DNA of 64,000 nt from an uncultured Polaribacter sp. (GCA_943846595.1 OX044355.1:434001-498000); one strand, 5' to 3'; shown: positions 39,764 through 49,174, counted from the first letter of the stretch. A program made the numbers and translations. Notes: generated by a model from the sequence alone, not told the origin.

Positions 39764-40285
39764 CTAAACACTCGTAATATCTGCATCATTCAATAATGCT
39801 TCGTTATTGAACCTTAAAAGTACCTGTGCGACTGCAATGGTGTCTTTTTCGCAATATTGTACAATTCTATCCATGTTTTTTTCTTGATAATAAACCTGCG
39901 CCACTTCACTTCCATCGATATCATCTTTTGGGGAAGGAATTCCTAAAATGGAGGTTAACAATTTTAAAGAAGTATAATGTTTATAGTCTCCAAATTTCCA
40001 TAATTCTAAGGTATCTAAATGTGGCACTTCCCAGGGTTTTTTCCCGAATAAATTTAGTTTTTGAGGCAATTCTATTTTATGAACAATCATTCTTCTTGCC
40101 ATAAATGGAAAATCAAATTCCTTCCCATTATGCGCGCACAACACTTTGTATTGCTGACTGAAATGGGTGTTTAACAACTCTTTAAAATCGGTAAGAATTT
40201 TGACTTCATCGTCTCCAAAAAAGGAAGTAATTCTTAATTTTTTTACTTTGGATACTTCTGTAAAATACCCTACTGAAATACACAC
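39764..40285 (-). pseudogene. 3'-5' exonuclease (DnaQ/PolB-like), 5'-truncated
   Basis: 173 residues matching the flavobacterial PolB-like 3'-5' exonuclease from its middle onward: CISVGYFTE, LCAHNGKEFDFPFMARRM, KPWEVPHLDTLELWKFGDYKHYTSL, PSPKDDIDGSEVAQVYY and YCEKDTIAVAQVLLRF. Intact proteins are about 235-240 residues and begin with the catalytic DIET block. Here homology starts at KIVCISVGYF, and an in-frame TAA lies only a few codons upstream, so the first catalytic acidic pair is gone. It should be inactive as a nuclease. The upstream bases look like promoter sequence of the response regulator, suggesting a deletion at this spot. Confidence 0.75.
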
Positions 40286-40434
40286 AATTTTGATTAACTG
40301 TAATTAAAAGGTTTTATTTTTTTTATAAATAGCTATTATTATTAACAAAACATACGATAATGTTAAATGATTGTAAAGTATGATTTATTGTAATTTAATT
40401 ATTCTTATTTTTGATTGTACATATAAATCAGTTT

Positions 40435-41127
40435 ATGAATAAAAGTGATATTAAAATTCTTCTTGTTGATGATGAACCGGATATTATAGAAATCGTTGGT
40501 TACAACCTAAGAAATGAAGGATATCAAGTGTTTACAGCAGCAAATGGAATTGAAGCGGTAAAATCAGCAAAAAAGAACATTCCTCAACTCATCTTATTAG
40601 ACATTATGATGCCAGAAATGGATGGTATTGAGGCCTGTGAAAAAATACGTAAGATCAAAACTTTAGACAATGTCATTATCTCTTTTTTAACCGCTAGAGG
40701 AGAAGATTATTCTCAAGTTGCAGGTTTTGATGCAGGTGCTGATGATTACATTACAAAACCGATAAAACCAAAAGTTTTAGTGAGTAAGATCAAATCTTTG
40801 TTAAGAAGGTTAAAGTCTGAAACGGAAACTTCTTTTACAATTGGGGATATTGTGATTGACCGAGATGCATATGTTGTTTTCAAAGCGGATAAAAAGATTT
40901 CATTGCCAAGAAAAGAATTTGAATTATTTTCATTGTTAACTTCAAGACCAGGAAAGGTATTTAAAAGAGAAGTAATTCTTGATACTGTTTGGGGAAATGA
41001 AGTTGTCGTTGGAGGTAGAACAATCGATGTTCACATTCGAAAACTACGTGAAAAAATTGGCGATCATCATTTTAAAACAGTAAAAGGAGTGGGCTATAAA
41101 TTTGTTTTAGAAGAAGAAGATCTTTAA
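40435..41127 (+). CDS. PhoB-like two-component response regulator
   Basis: 230 residues from ATG 40435 (the frame begins at 40411). Receiver domain 1-125 with acidic pocket LVDDEPD, phosphorylated Asp in LILLDIMMPEMDG, Thr/Ser in FLTARGED and Lys in DYITKPIKP. The C-terminus (130-230) is an OmpR/PhoB winged helix (LPRKEFELFSLLTSRPGKVFKREVI, GGRTIDVHIRKLREKIG, KTVKGVGYKF). It is followed after 11 bases by its histidine kinase. A PhoBR-type phosphate or envelope-stress role is plausible but not proven. Confidence 0.94.
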   Translation: MNKSDIKILLVDDEPDIIEIVGYNLRNEGYQVFTAANGIEAVKSAKKNIPQLILLDIMMPEMDGIEACEKIRKIKTLDNVIISFLTARGEDYSQVAGFDAGADDYITKPIKPKVLVSKIKSLLRRLKSETETSFTIGDIVIDRDAYVVFKADKKISLPRKEFELFSLLTSRPGKVFKREVILDTVWGNEVVVGGRTIDVHIRKLREKIGDHHFKTVKGVGYKFVLEEEDL

Positions 41128-41138
41128 AAAACCGCTTC

Positions 41139-42179
41139 ATGAAACTTAAAAAAACATACTCTTATGCGTTGATTTCTTCGCTATATTCAACATTACTAGC
41201 TGTTCTAATTGCTGCGCTGAGTCATTATTTTATAGCTCCTTATTTAGGTAGTTTTTCAGTTCTTGTTTTTGTAATTTTGTTTTTTGTACTGTCCTTTTTT
41301 ATCACTCAATACAGAGCAGAATATTTTATCTACAGAAAAATTAAAACCATTTATAAAGAATTTTCTAATATTGATACAGATGCCTTTCAAAGAAAATCTG
41401 TAACAACAGATATTGAATCTCTTTCTCAAAGTGTTCAAAAATTCGTAAAAGGAAAACAACTAGAGATTCAGACATTAACAGAAATCGATTCTTTTAGACG
41501 TGATTTTTTAGGGAATTTAGCACACGAACTAAAAACACCCCTTTTTACGGTACAGGGTTATATTCTGACTTTAATAGAAGGTGCAGCAAATGACAAAGAA
41601 ATTCGAACGAAGTATCTTCAAAGAGCAAATAAAGGAGTTGAAAGACTGGTTGCTGTCATGAAAGATTTAGACATGATTGCCAAATTAGAAACGGATGGTC
41701 TACAATTAAATATCGAAAATTTCAACATTCTAAAATTGATTCAAAATGTATTTGATTTATTAGAAATGAAAGCAAAAAAGAGAAACATCGCGTTACTCTT
41801 TGATCGTATTTATGAAGTTCCAGTCTTTGTGAAAGGGGATCTTGAAAAAATTGAACAAGTACTCATCAATCTTATTGTAAACTCCATTAAGTATGGGAAA
41901 CCAAACGGTGCTACTATAGTGAGTATTGATCCCTATAATGATCAAAAATTCCAACTAAAAGTAACCGATAATGGCGAAGGAATTCAACAAGAACACCTAC
42001 CGCGTTTGTTTGAGCGTTTTTACCGAGTAGACCAGAGTCGATCTCGTGAACAAGGAGGATCTGGTTTAGGGTTGTCTATTGTAAAACATATTGTAGAAGC
42101 GCACAATGAAATTATATTAATGAAAAGTGAATTCGGGAAAGGTTCTGAATTTTCGTTCACCCTAGAAAAGGCAACATAA
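41139..42179 (+). CDS. PhoR-like sensor histidine kinase
   Basis: 346 residues. Two N-terminal membrane spans (about 8-30 and 36-56) have only a very short periplasmic loop, so the sensor senses within or at the membrane. Then come a HAMP-like linker, a HisKA box FLGNLAHELKTPLFTVQGYI with the phospho-His, and an HATPase domain with N box LINLIVNSIKYGKPN, DNGEGI and GGSGLGLSIVKHIV. It pairs with the response regulator immediately upstream. It is convergent with purD, whose stop lies 7 bases away. Confidence 0.94.
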   Translation: MKLKKTYSYALISSLYSTLLAVLIAALSHYFIAPYLGSFSVLVFVILFFVLSFFITQYRAEYFIYRKIKTIYKEFSNIDTDAFQRKSVTTDIESLSQSVQKFVKGKQLEIQTLTEIDSFRRDFLGNLAHELKTPLFTVQGYILTLIEGAANDKEIRTKYLQRANKGVERLVAVMKDLDMIAKLETDGLQLNIENFNILKLIQNVFDLLEMKAKKRNIALLFDRIYEVPVFVKGDLEKIEQVLINLIVNSIKYGKPNGATIVSIDPYNDQKFQLKVTDNGEGIQQEHLPRLFERFYRVDQSRSREQGGSGLGLSIVKHIVEAHNEIILMKSEFGKGSEFSFTLEKAT

Positions 42180-42186
42180 CCTGATT

Positions 42187-43461
42187 TTACATTAAATCAA
42201 ACCCAATATCTTTCCTATAATTCATATCCTCAAACTGAATCTTTTCAATATTAGCATAGGTTTTTGCCAATGCTTCTTCGATAGAATTTCCTAATGAAGT
42301 TACAGCCATTACACGGCCTCCGTTTGAAACCACTTCGTTGTTCTCTATTTTTGTTCCTGCATGGAAAACAACGGAGTCTTCAGTGTTTTCAAAACCTGTA
42401 ATTTGTTTCCCTTTTTGATAGGCTTCTGGATATCCTCCTGCAACCAACATGACGGTTGTTGCTGTTTTTGGATTTACCGAAAATGATTTTTCATGTAAGG
42501 TTTGCTCGGCAACGCCTTCAAATAAATCATATAAATCGGATTCAATTCTTGGCAAAACTACTTCTGTTTCTGGATCTCCCATTCGAACGTTGTACTCAAC
42601 GACTGATGGGTTTCCAGCATCATTCATCAAACCGATGAAGATAAAACCTCGATAATCAATACCATCTTTTTTCAAACCCGCAATGGTTGGTTTCACAACC
42701 AAACTTTCTACTTTATCTAAAAAAGCGTTGTCTGCAAAGGGTACCGGAGATATCGCTCCCATACCTCCTGTATTTAAACCAACATCGCCTTCTCCTATTC
42801 TTTTATAATCTTTTGCTGAGGGTAAAATTTTATAACTATTTCCGTCTGTTAAGACAAAAACTGACAATTCAATTCCTTTTAAAAATTCTTCAATGACCAC
42901 AGTCGCTGAAGCGGTTCCAAACTTTTCATTGGAAACCATTTCTTCTAATTCTGCTTTTGCTTCGTCTAAATCATTTAAAATGAGAACTCCTTTTCCACCA
43001 GCCAATCCGTCTGCTTTTAAAACATAGGGAGGAGATAGGGTTTCTAAGAATGTAAAACCCTCTTTTAGGGATTCCTTTGTAAAAGATTGATAACCTGCTG
43101 TAGGGATTCCATGTTTTTTCATGAATTGTTTTGAAAAATCTTTACTTCCTTCTAACAACGCACCGTCTTTTTTGGGACCAATTACGGGAATCGATTTCAA
43201 ATCTGTATCTGCTAAAAAAAAGTCGTGCACACCATTTACCAAGGGAGCTTCTGGCCCAACAACAACCATTTGAATCTCGTTTTCTAACACCGTTTTTTTA
43301 ACGGCTTCAAAATCGGTAGGATTGAGGTTTACATTGATGGCCATTTTTTCGGTACCTGCATTCCCAGGTGCTACAAAAAGTTGTGTGATTTTTTTACTCT
43401 CAGCAAGTTTTAATGCAAAAGCATGCTCTCTACCTCCTGCTCCTAAAATAAGAATGTTCAT
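42187..43461 (-). CDS. purD: Phosphoribosylamine-glycine ligase
   Basis: 424 residues of the ATP-grasp GAR synthetase: MNILILGAGGREHAFA at the start, APGNAGT, VVVGPEAPLVNGV, an ATP-grasp core with ADGLAGGKGVLILND, the family signature NVRMGDPETEVVLP and a C-terminal PurD domain (GFENTEDSVVFHAGT). It joins glycine to phosphoribosylamine in the second step of purine synthesis. It stands alone between the two-component pair and the polysaccharide locus, with its own promoter box. Confidence 0.97.
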   Translation of the reverse strand: MNILILGAGGREHAFALKLAESKKITQLFVAPGNAGTEKMAINVNLNPTDFEAVKKTVLENEIQMVVVGPEAPLVNGVHDFFLADTDLKSIPVIGPKKDGALLEGSKDFSKQFMKKHGIPTAGYQSFTKESLKEGFTFLETLSPPYVLKADGLAGGKGVLILNDLDEAKAELEEMVSNEKFGTASATVVIEEFLKGIELSVFVLTDGNSYKILPSAKDYKRIGEGDVGLNTGGMGAISPVPFADNAFLDKVESLVVKPTIAGLKKDGIDYRGFIFIGLMNDAGNPSVVEYNVRMGDPETEVVLPRIESDLYDLFEGVAEQTLHEKSFSVNPKTATTVMLVAGGYPEAYQKGKQITGFENTEDSVVFHAGTKIENNEVVSNGGRVMAVTSLGNSIEEALAKTYANIEKIQFEDMNYRKDIGFDLM

Positions 43462-43484
43462 TTGTTATTGTGTTGTTGTGGGTG

Positions 43485-43492
43485 CAAATATA
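43485..43492 (-). promoter_or_regulatory. -7 promoter box of purD
   Basis: The minus strand reads TATATTTG followed by CA, a full match to TAnnTTTG, 24 bases before the purD ATG. Confidence 0.6.
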
Positions 43493-43555
43493 TTTTAAAT
43501 TCTTTTGATTAAGGCTTTGACAGGAAGGACATTTTTTATTTAAGATCACTTTTTA

Positions 43556-44311
43556 TTAGGAAACTCCCCACTTAAAAAAATATTTTAGGGCGGAAGATGT
43601 ATGTAACCAAAATAATTTCAAACTTTTAGCACTCTCTTTTTGATGATGATGTACAATCGTTACTTCAGGGAAATAAAGCTTTTTTTTTCCTAGCTCTTCA
43701 ATTTCCCTACAGATATCGGCATCTTCCATATAAAGAAAATAACGCTCATCAAATCCTTTTAATTCTTTAAAGACAGTTGTTTTAAAAAGCATAAAACATC
43801 CATGAATAAAATCGGGATAAAAGGACTTTGTTGGATCTTGATTTCTATATTCATTTTTTAAAATCGCTTTGGGAAAAATCTTTACTCTTCGATTTATCAA
43901 ATCGAAGAAAGTAGGATGTTTTCGGCAAACATATTGTTTTTCGTGATTGGGATACACAACTTTGGGTGTTGCAAAGGCAACATCTTTATCCTTTTCCAAC
44001 TGTGAAATTAAAATGGGTATTGTAGTCGCTGTAAATTCAATATCCGGATTTAATAATAAGTGATATTTAGAATTTAATTTCTCTAGTACAAAATTATGCC
44101 CTTTGCCAAACCCAATGTTTTTCCCTGGAAAAAAATATTCGATTTCTTCGTCATTAAAAAAATTCTGAAAACTTCTTGTTGCAGAATTGTCGACTAAAAA
44201 CAATTTTTTCTTTAAGGGTATTTTTAAAAAAGAGGCAATGGTTCTTTTGAGTATCTCCTGGTCTTCGTGATACAAAACAATCGTAGCTGTTATTTCATAT
44301 TTAAAGCTCAT
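43556..44311 (-). CDS. Family 2 glycosyltransferase
   Basis: 251 residues of the GT-A fold: TATIVLYHEDQEILKRTIASF, KKLFLVDNSATR, GKNIGFGKGHNFVLEK, the DxD-like HLLLNPDIEF and GCFMLFKTTVFKELKGFDERYFLYMEDADIC. It resembles rhamnosyl- and related transferases that extend lipid-linked polysaccharide at the inner face of the inner membrane. It is the last gene of the locus; its ATG overlaps the stop of the phosphotransferase gene by one base (TAATG). Confidence 0.9.
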   Translation of the reverse strand: MSFKYEITATIVLYHEDQEILKRTIASFLKIPLKKKLFLVDNSATRSFQNFFNDEEIEYFFPGKNIGFGKGHNFVLEKLNSKYHLLLNPDIEFTATTIPILISQLEKDKDVAFATPKVVYPNHEKQYVCRKHPTFFDLINRRVKIFPKAILKNEYRNQDPTKSFYPDFIHGCFMLFKTTVFKELKGFDERYFLYMEDADICREIEELGKKKLYFPEVTIVHHHQKESAKSLKLFWLHTSSALKYFFKWGVS

Positions 44312-45690
44312 TAGTATGCTTTTTCTTCGCCTTGAAATACATTTAATATTGTCTTAAATATTATTTTAATATCGAGGAAAAAAGACCAATTTTCTATGTA
44401 AAAAATATCAAAACGAATTCGGTTTTTAATGTCTGCCTTTCTCCTTATCTCACCGCGATAACCTGAAACTTGAGCTAAACCTGTAATCCCTGGTTTTACA
44501 ATATGTCTTTTCAAATAGTTTTCTACATTTCTTTGATACTCTATTGATAAGCTCTCTAGGTGTGGTCTTGGACCCACAACACTCATATCCCCCTTCAAAA
44601 CATTTAAAAACTGTGGGAGCTCGTCAATACTAGTTTTTCTCATAAAAGCTCCCATTTTGGTCACTCTCGTGTCATTTTTAGTAACATGAGACTTATCGGA
44701 TTGCTTATTCATTATCATGGATCTAAATTTATAACAGGTAAATTCCGAGCCATTTATCCCCTCTCTTTTTTGTTTAAAAAGTAATGGCCCTTTCGATTCT
44801 AACTTCACCAAAATAAAAAGAATTGGCCATAACCATGACAAAACAAATAAACATACAAAAAAAGAAAAGACAACATCAAAAATTCTTTTAATATAAAAAT
44901 TCTCCGCAAACTCAAAAGGCAACCTCTTTACACTTAAAACCATTAATGCATCATCATAAAATTCGACACTTTGATTTTTACTGTAGAGTTCTCTAGCATT
45001 TGGAATCAATTTTAGGAGAATTCCTTTTTCGTTGGCAAATTTGTTTACCTTTTTTATTTGCTCGTTGGTTAACTGAGTTAATGAGCAATAAATTTCGTCA
45101 ACCTGGTTTTCTTCAACGTATTGAAAAACACCAGAAAAAGGGCCTAAATAGTGAGGATTATTATGGGGTTTTTCTGAGAAAAATCCTAAAAACTTATAGC
45201 CAAGATTGGTTTTGCTTTTAAAAACTTGGATTACATCTTTAGTTGTAGTGTCGTCACCCAGTACAACAGTTGTTCGATAATTATTTCCTGTTGCTCTGTA
45301 TTTTTTTAATAAATACTGGACAGTAAATTTGAAAAAAGTAATTGCGCCGAGGATGGAAGCAAGTATTAAAAATTGATTGTTAACAACTATTCCTTCTCTA
45401 AAAGCACCGAAATAGGCAAAATACCCCAGAATAAAAACAAAAAATTGCTTCGCTAATAAACTTGAAATCCTTAAGTTTTTAGTAAAACGATAGATCGTAT
45501 AAAAACCTGTTAAATAAGAGGAAATAAGCCAGAAAAGAGTAATAAAAGTAAGAAAATAAGCATTCAAAAACGCTGTGTCAGATACACCATAAACAACACC
45601 ATTTATTAATAATAAATCTATTAATATTTGAATTGGTTTTATAAAATGAGAATATCTTTTTTTCAAAGGTTTATTAAATTTGAAAAACAA
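44311..45690 (-). CDS. Polyprenyl-phosphate sugar-1-phosphate transferase (initiating transferase)
   Basis: 459 residues from a TTG start. Four or five N-terminal spans and a nucleotide-binding-like middle (TTVVLGDDTTTKDVIQVF) lead to the C-terminal bacterial sugar transferase domain after another span: GPLLFKQKREGINGSEFTCYKFRSM, RKTSIDELPQFLNVLKGDMSVVGPRPH and KHIVKPGITGLAQVSGYRGE. This is the WcaJ/WbaP class, which puts the first sugar phosphate on undecaprenyl phosphate. The donor sugar (often UDP-glucose) is not certain. It should start each repeat unit of the polysaccharide made by this locus. Confidence 0.93.
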   Translation of the reverse strand: MFFKFNKPLKKRYSHFIKPIQILIDLLLINGVVYGVSDTAFLNAYFLTFITLFWLISSYLTGFYTIYRFTKNLRISSLLAKQFFVFILGYFAYFGAFREGIVVNNQFLILASILGAITFFKFTVQYLLKKYRATGNNYRTTVVLGDDTTTKDVIQVFKSKTNLGYKFLGFFSEKPHNNPHYLGPFSGVFQYVEENQVDEIYCSLTQLTNEQIKKVNKFANEKGILLKLIPNARELYSKNQSVEFYDDALMVLSVKRLPFEFAENFYIKRIFDVVFSFFVCLFVLSWLWPILFILVKLESKGPLLFKQKREGINGSEFTCYKFRSMIMNKQSDKSHVTKNDTRVTKMGAFMRKTSIDELPQFLNVLKGDMSVVGPRPHLESLSIEYQRNVENYLKRHIVKPGITGLAQVSGYRGEIRRKADIKNRIRFDIFYIENWSFFLDIKIIFKTILNVFQGEEKAY

Positions 45691-45702
45691 ATATAAGTCG
45701 TT

Positions 45703-46872
45703 TTAACTTAATATTTTCTTTATCATTTCATCGATTGTAAATAGCTCTTTTGCCACAACTTGTTGATGTTCTAGATTATCGTTGCTGCTGATTAAGTCTA
45801 TTAATTTTTCTAAAAGAAGTGAATGTTCCCACGAATTGGCAATCGTTGTTAATTTTTTGATTTTAAATAATTTTTCAATCTCGCTGTTTTTGTCAGTTAT
45901 TACAAGTGTTTTCACACCCGAAGCTAAAAGATTTGGTAACTTTGATGGCAGTGAACCTTTTGAGGTATTTATTTGTTGAGGAAGTACTTGAATATCACTT
46001 TTATGATATAATTCTTCTAAGTTTTCTTTTGAAACTAGGCTATGAAACTGAATTCTAGGGTTTCTATTTTCCTCTTTTATTTGATTGAAGTACTCCCCTT
46101 GTGAAAAAAAATGAAAAATAATGTTCTTGGCAACTTTATCAGAAGCATAATTAAAAAAATTATATAAACCTATTGGATTTTGTTTTTCTCCCAGAGCTCC
46201 TGAATAAACAACATTTATGTTTTCAGATTTTAAAATACTATTTAGTTGATTGGTAATCTTGTTTTTTAATGTTATGAAAGGATACTGAACTTCCAGCTTT
46301 GTCGAATCTAATTTGTATAAAATTTCTGCCTCTTCTTTCATTTCATTTGAAAGAAAAATTAATTTATCACAAGAATTAAAACACTTTTTCTCAACTTTAT
46401 GAATACAATATTTTACAAACTTATTTAGAATTCCTTTTTTGTTAGAGGAATATATTTCCTGCAAATCATGCACCATCCCAATTTTCTTTATTTTTTTATT
46501 TAAAAAAAACAATATAATATAAAAAGCAAAACTGGGAGGGAATATAGGAATGACAATATCTTGTTTTTTTTGATGCTTTCTTAGTTTTCTTAAAACAAAA
46601 AAAGCAAAACCCAATTCCAATATGATTCTTCTTAAAACTATTAATTTGGGGTAAATTAAGTACTTGCCACCTCTAACAATAGTAACGCCTTCAATAGTTT
46701 CTTGGCTTTTTTTTGTTTTCCAACTTGGATAAAAAGGATGAAAACAAAGTACGGTGACATCATGTCCTTTTTCACTTAACTCTCTAACGACATCTGTATT
46801 AAACTTACCCGTTGAAATAGGTTCTGGAAAAAAAAATGGGGAAATGATTAAAATTTTTTTTTTGTTATTCAC
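45703..46872 (-). CDS. Family 4 glycosyltransferase
   Basis: 389 residues from a GTG at 46872 that overlaps the stop of the acetyltransferase gene in a GTGA arrangement; the ATG 14 codons upstream (46914) would overlap that gene more. The GT-B fold opens with IISPFFFPEPISTGKFNTDVV and HDVTVLCFHPFYPSW, close to WbuB/WbuB-like transferases. The C-terminal half has VVYSGALGEKQNPIGLYNFF and PSKLPNLLASGVKTLVI. It likely adds one sugar during repeat-unit synthesis. Donor unknown. The gene is AT-rich. Confidence 0.88.
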   Translation of the reverse strand: MNNKKKILIISPFFFPEPISTGKFNTDVVRELSEKGHDVTVLCFHPFYPSWKTKKSQETIEGVTIVRGGKYLIYPKLIVLRRIILELGFAFFVLRKLRKHQKKQDIVIPIFPPSFAFYIILFFLNKKIKKIGMVHDLQEIYSSNKKGILNKFVKYCIHKVEKKCFNSCDKLIFLSNEMKEEAEILYKLDSTKLEVQYPFITLKNKITNQLNSILKSENINVVYSGALGEKQNPIGLYNFFNYASDKVAKNIIFHFFSQGEYFNQIKEENRNPRIQFHSLVSKENLEELYHKSDIQVLPQQINTSKGSLPSKLPNLLASGVKTLVITDKNSEIEKLFKIKKLTTIANSWEHSLLLEKLIDLISSNDNLEHQQVVAKELFTIDEMIKKILS

Positions 46873-47411
46873 TTTTTTCTTTCTCTTATAACTTTTGCAG
46901 GATTCCCAATACATATTTTATTTGGTGGCAAATCTTTATACACACTACTTCTAGAGGCAACAACAGTAGCGCTACCAACCCTTATCCCTGGCGCAATAAA
47001 AACATCTGTAGCCAGCCAGCATTCGTCTTCTATTGAAATTTTCTTTGCAAAAATAGGGAAATCTGCTTTTAAATAGTTGTGTGAACCAGTGCATAAATAA
47101 GCCTTTTGAGAAATAACTACATTTTTTCCAATCTCAATCTCTCCTAAAGAATACAATACGACATCGTCTCCAATCCAAGAATAATTGCCAATAGAAACTT
47201 TCCACGGGTATGTTATTTTAACCGTAGGTCTTACAATTACCTTTTTTCCAATTTTTGCACCAAATAATCTTAATAGAAAACGTCTAAAGCCATATAAAAA
47301 TTGTGGAGACATTCGAAATATGGTTCCTTGTACAATCCACCAAAGTTGAACAATAAAAGCATTCTTGCCTCTAAAGTTTTTAGGGAGTTGAAATGTGTTT
47401 AATTTTTGCAT
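46869..47411 (-). CDS. WcaF-like acetyltransferase
   Basis: 180 residues. The N-terminus FQLPKNFRGKNAFIVQLWWIVQGTIFRMSPQ is typical of putative colanic-acid acetyltransferases (WcaF). Left-handed beta-helix repeats follow (IGKKVIVRPTVKITYPWKVSIGNYSWIGDDVVL), with the catalytic His segment CTGSHNY and the end IGNPAKVIRERKK. It probably O-acetylates a sugar in the repeat unit using acetyl-CoA. The 5' end shares a 25-bp stretch with a site at 48043-48067. Confidence 0.9.
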   Translation of the reverse strand: MQKLNTFQLPKNFRGKNAFIVQLWWIVQGTIFRMSPQFLYGFRRFLLRLFGAKIGKKVIVRPTVKITYPWKVSIGNYSWIGDDVVLYSLGEIEIGKNVVISQKAYLCTGSHNYLKADFPIFAKKISIEDECWLATDVFIAPGIRVGSATVVASRSSVYKDLPPNKICIGNPAKVIRERKK

Positions 47412-47443
47412 AGAACTATCTAATTATATATAACAGGTTATAA

Positions 47444-47977
47444 CTATATTGGAATTAACAAATCAAAAATATGTAAAGTAACTATCTCTGTTATCTTTAA
47501 ATTTCCGTGATCATAACTTGTTTTTCCATACTTATCTGCAATAATTTGAATTTTATCTCCTTTATTAATCGAAAGCTTAAATTTGCTTGGGGTTTTTAGG
47601 GTTACAATTGCTTTATTTAAAGTATCTCCGTTTTGAATTATTGAAAATTAAATTTCTCCTTTTAAACCACTTTTCTTAATTGAAAAATCAAAATTTGCCT
47701 TTAAATTTTTATTGAAAATCAAAATCCCTTTTACAGGGTCATTCTCCCCCGTATGTATAGAGAAGGTTCCATCTTTATCATTTTTAAAAATAGACCATTT
47801 ATTTAACTTATTCACATTTTCATTATTAAAAGAAAATTCTTTAATATCTAATTTTTTCTCTATAAGGATAGAATCCTTAAATTGAAAAAATAAAAAAAAG
47901 ATCGTTGCTATAATGATAAATGCTTCTGTGTATCTTCTTTTTAACTTTGGATCAAAATTCATAATTTTTTTAATCAT
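47444..47977 (-). pseudogene. Membrane-anchored protein interrupted by an in-frame stop
   Basis: A 178-codon frame with a single TAA at 47648-47650. The first 109 codons encode a basic start, one membrane anchor (about residues 18-35, EAFIIIATIFFLFFQF) and a beta-rich exported part ending KSGLKGEI. The same frame continues after the stop with a coherent sequence (FSIIQNGDTLNKAIVTLKT, then INKGDKIQIIADKYGKTSYDHGNLKI) to a TAG at 47444. The tail has a faint likeness to NPCBM-type carbohydrate-binding modules, which I cannot confirm. One base change explains the loss. The first part could still be made as a short protein. Function unknown; it sits between glycosyltransferase genes. Confidence 0.55.
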
Positions 47978-48077
47978 CCTTTATTTTTAAGCGAAGTTAA
48001 TAATATGTAAATATAGGTTAATAATTTTAAAGGTATTTTACTTCTAAATTTTTTAGGGAGTTGAAATAGGAGTATTT

Positions 48078-49169
48078 TTATTTATCAACATTAAATATTT
48101 CTAAAAGATTTATTTTAAAGTTATTTAGTGTGAAATTATTTAAAAAATATTTTTGGTTATACATTCCAATTTTTTCTATTTCAATTCTATTTAATCCAAT
48201 ATAACTTAATATATTATAGATACTATCTACATTATTTTTTTCAACAAAAAAACCATTTATAGTATCTTTAAATATATCTGAAATCCCAGCATGATCTGTT
48301 GTTACTATTACGTTTTTTGTTGCCATTGCTTCTAATATTGAGATTGGTTGACCCTCCATTTTATAAAACGTTGGTAAAACAAATATATTCCCCCAATCTA
48401 AAAGGTTTTTTTTGTTTTTTCCACTTACCACTCCAATATATTCTGTATTATCTAATTCATTAACTAACTCTAAAATTTCTACGGAGTTTTTTATAGCTAT
48501 GTTTCCAGCAATTCTTGCGTGATATTTAATTTTATTCTTTTCTAATTTTTTTAGTGCTTTTAGTAAACAAATAATCCCTTTTTCTTTCATTAAATTACTC
48601 AAATAAAAAATTCGAATTTCACTTTTCTCTAATTCAGAATTTTCTTTTATTAGATAGTCTTCTGCAAAATTGGGTAGACAAAAAATTCTATTGTCAGGAA
48701 TAAAAGGAGTTAGATTTTTTTTTAATGAAACAGACAAGACTATCCCTTTTGTAAATTTAGAGATTAGAAACTTAAATATATATTTTTTTATTCCCTTCAA
48801 AGATTTATACTCTTCCATGAGGTAATTTCCATGAACATGTATTATAAGCTCTTTATTAAATAGGGATGATATTAATATAAATGAAGAATATTTTAAAACT
48901 CCAAAAAATGTTTGACCAGGTGTTATATATATAATTTTATTTTTAAAAATCTTGATCAGTGAGGTATTTATGCGTAGATAAAAAAACATTTTTTTTATTG
49001 AAAAACCACCTACCTCCTCGTCGAAAACTGGGTATGAAGTGTCTATGGAAGATACAGAAAAATTAGGCTCTGATTTTAGAACATCTCTAACAACTTTATT
49101 GGCAATAGATACTCCAGAGATTGGGTCTGGAAATGGGCCAATTATTAATATAGATACTTTTTCTTTCAA
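48078..49169 (-). CDS. Family 4 glycosyltransferase
   Basis: 363 residues, GT-B fold: ILIIGPFPDPISGVSIANKVV at the start, IIHVHGNYLMEEYKSL, then the C-terminal donor domain IRIFYLSNLMKEKGIICLLKAL, YIGVVSGKNKKNLLDWGNIFVLPTFY with the Glu-rich GQPISILEAMATKNVIV. It should add a sugar to the lipid-linked repeat. The gene is strongly AT-rich. It lies 5 bases after the Wzy-glycosyltransferase fusion. Donor and linkage cannot be told. Confidence 0.9.
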   Translation of the reverse strand: MKEKVSILIIGPFPDPISGVSIANKVVRDVLKSEPNFSVSSIDTSYPVFDEEVGGFSIKKMFFYLRINTSLIKIFKNKIIYITPGQTFFGVLKYSSFILISSLFNKELIIHVHGNYLMEEYKSLKGIKKYIFKFLISKFTKGIVLSVSLKKNLTPFIPDNRIFCLPNFAEDYLIKENSELEKSEIRIFYLSNLMKEKGIICLLKALKKLEKNKIKYHARIAGNIAIKNSVEILELVNELDNTEYIGVVSGKNKKNLLDWGNIFVLPTFYKMEGQPISILEAMATKNVIVTTDHAGISDIFKDTINGFFVEKNNVDSIYNILSYIGLNRIEIEKIGMYNQKYFLNNFTLNNFKINLLEIFNVDK

Positions 49170-49174
49170 AATAG

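Noticed and set aside
39744..39764. Inverted repeat GTTGAAA-N7-TTTCAAC between the convergent ABC-F and exonuclease genes as a terminator
   Set aside because: The stem is only 7 bp, AT-rich and has no T-run on either side.
45688..45695. TATATTTG on the minus strand as a promoter for the initiating transferase
   Set aside because: The box overlaps the TTG start codon of that gene, so a message from it would lack the start; the gene is more likely read from upstream in the operon.
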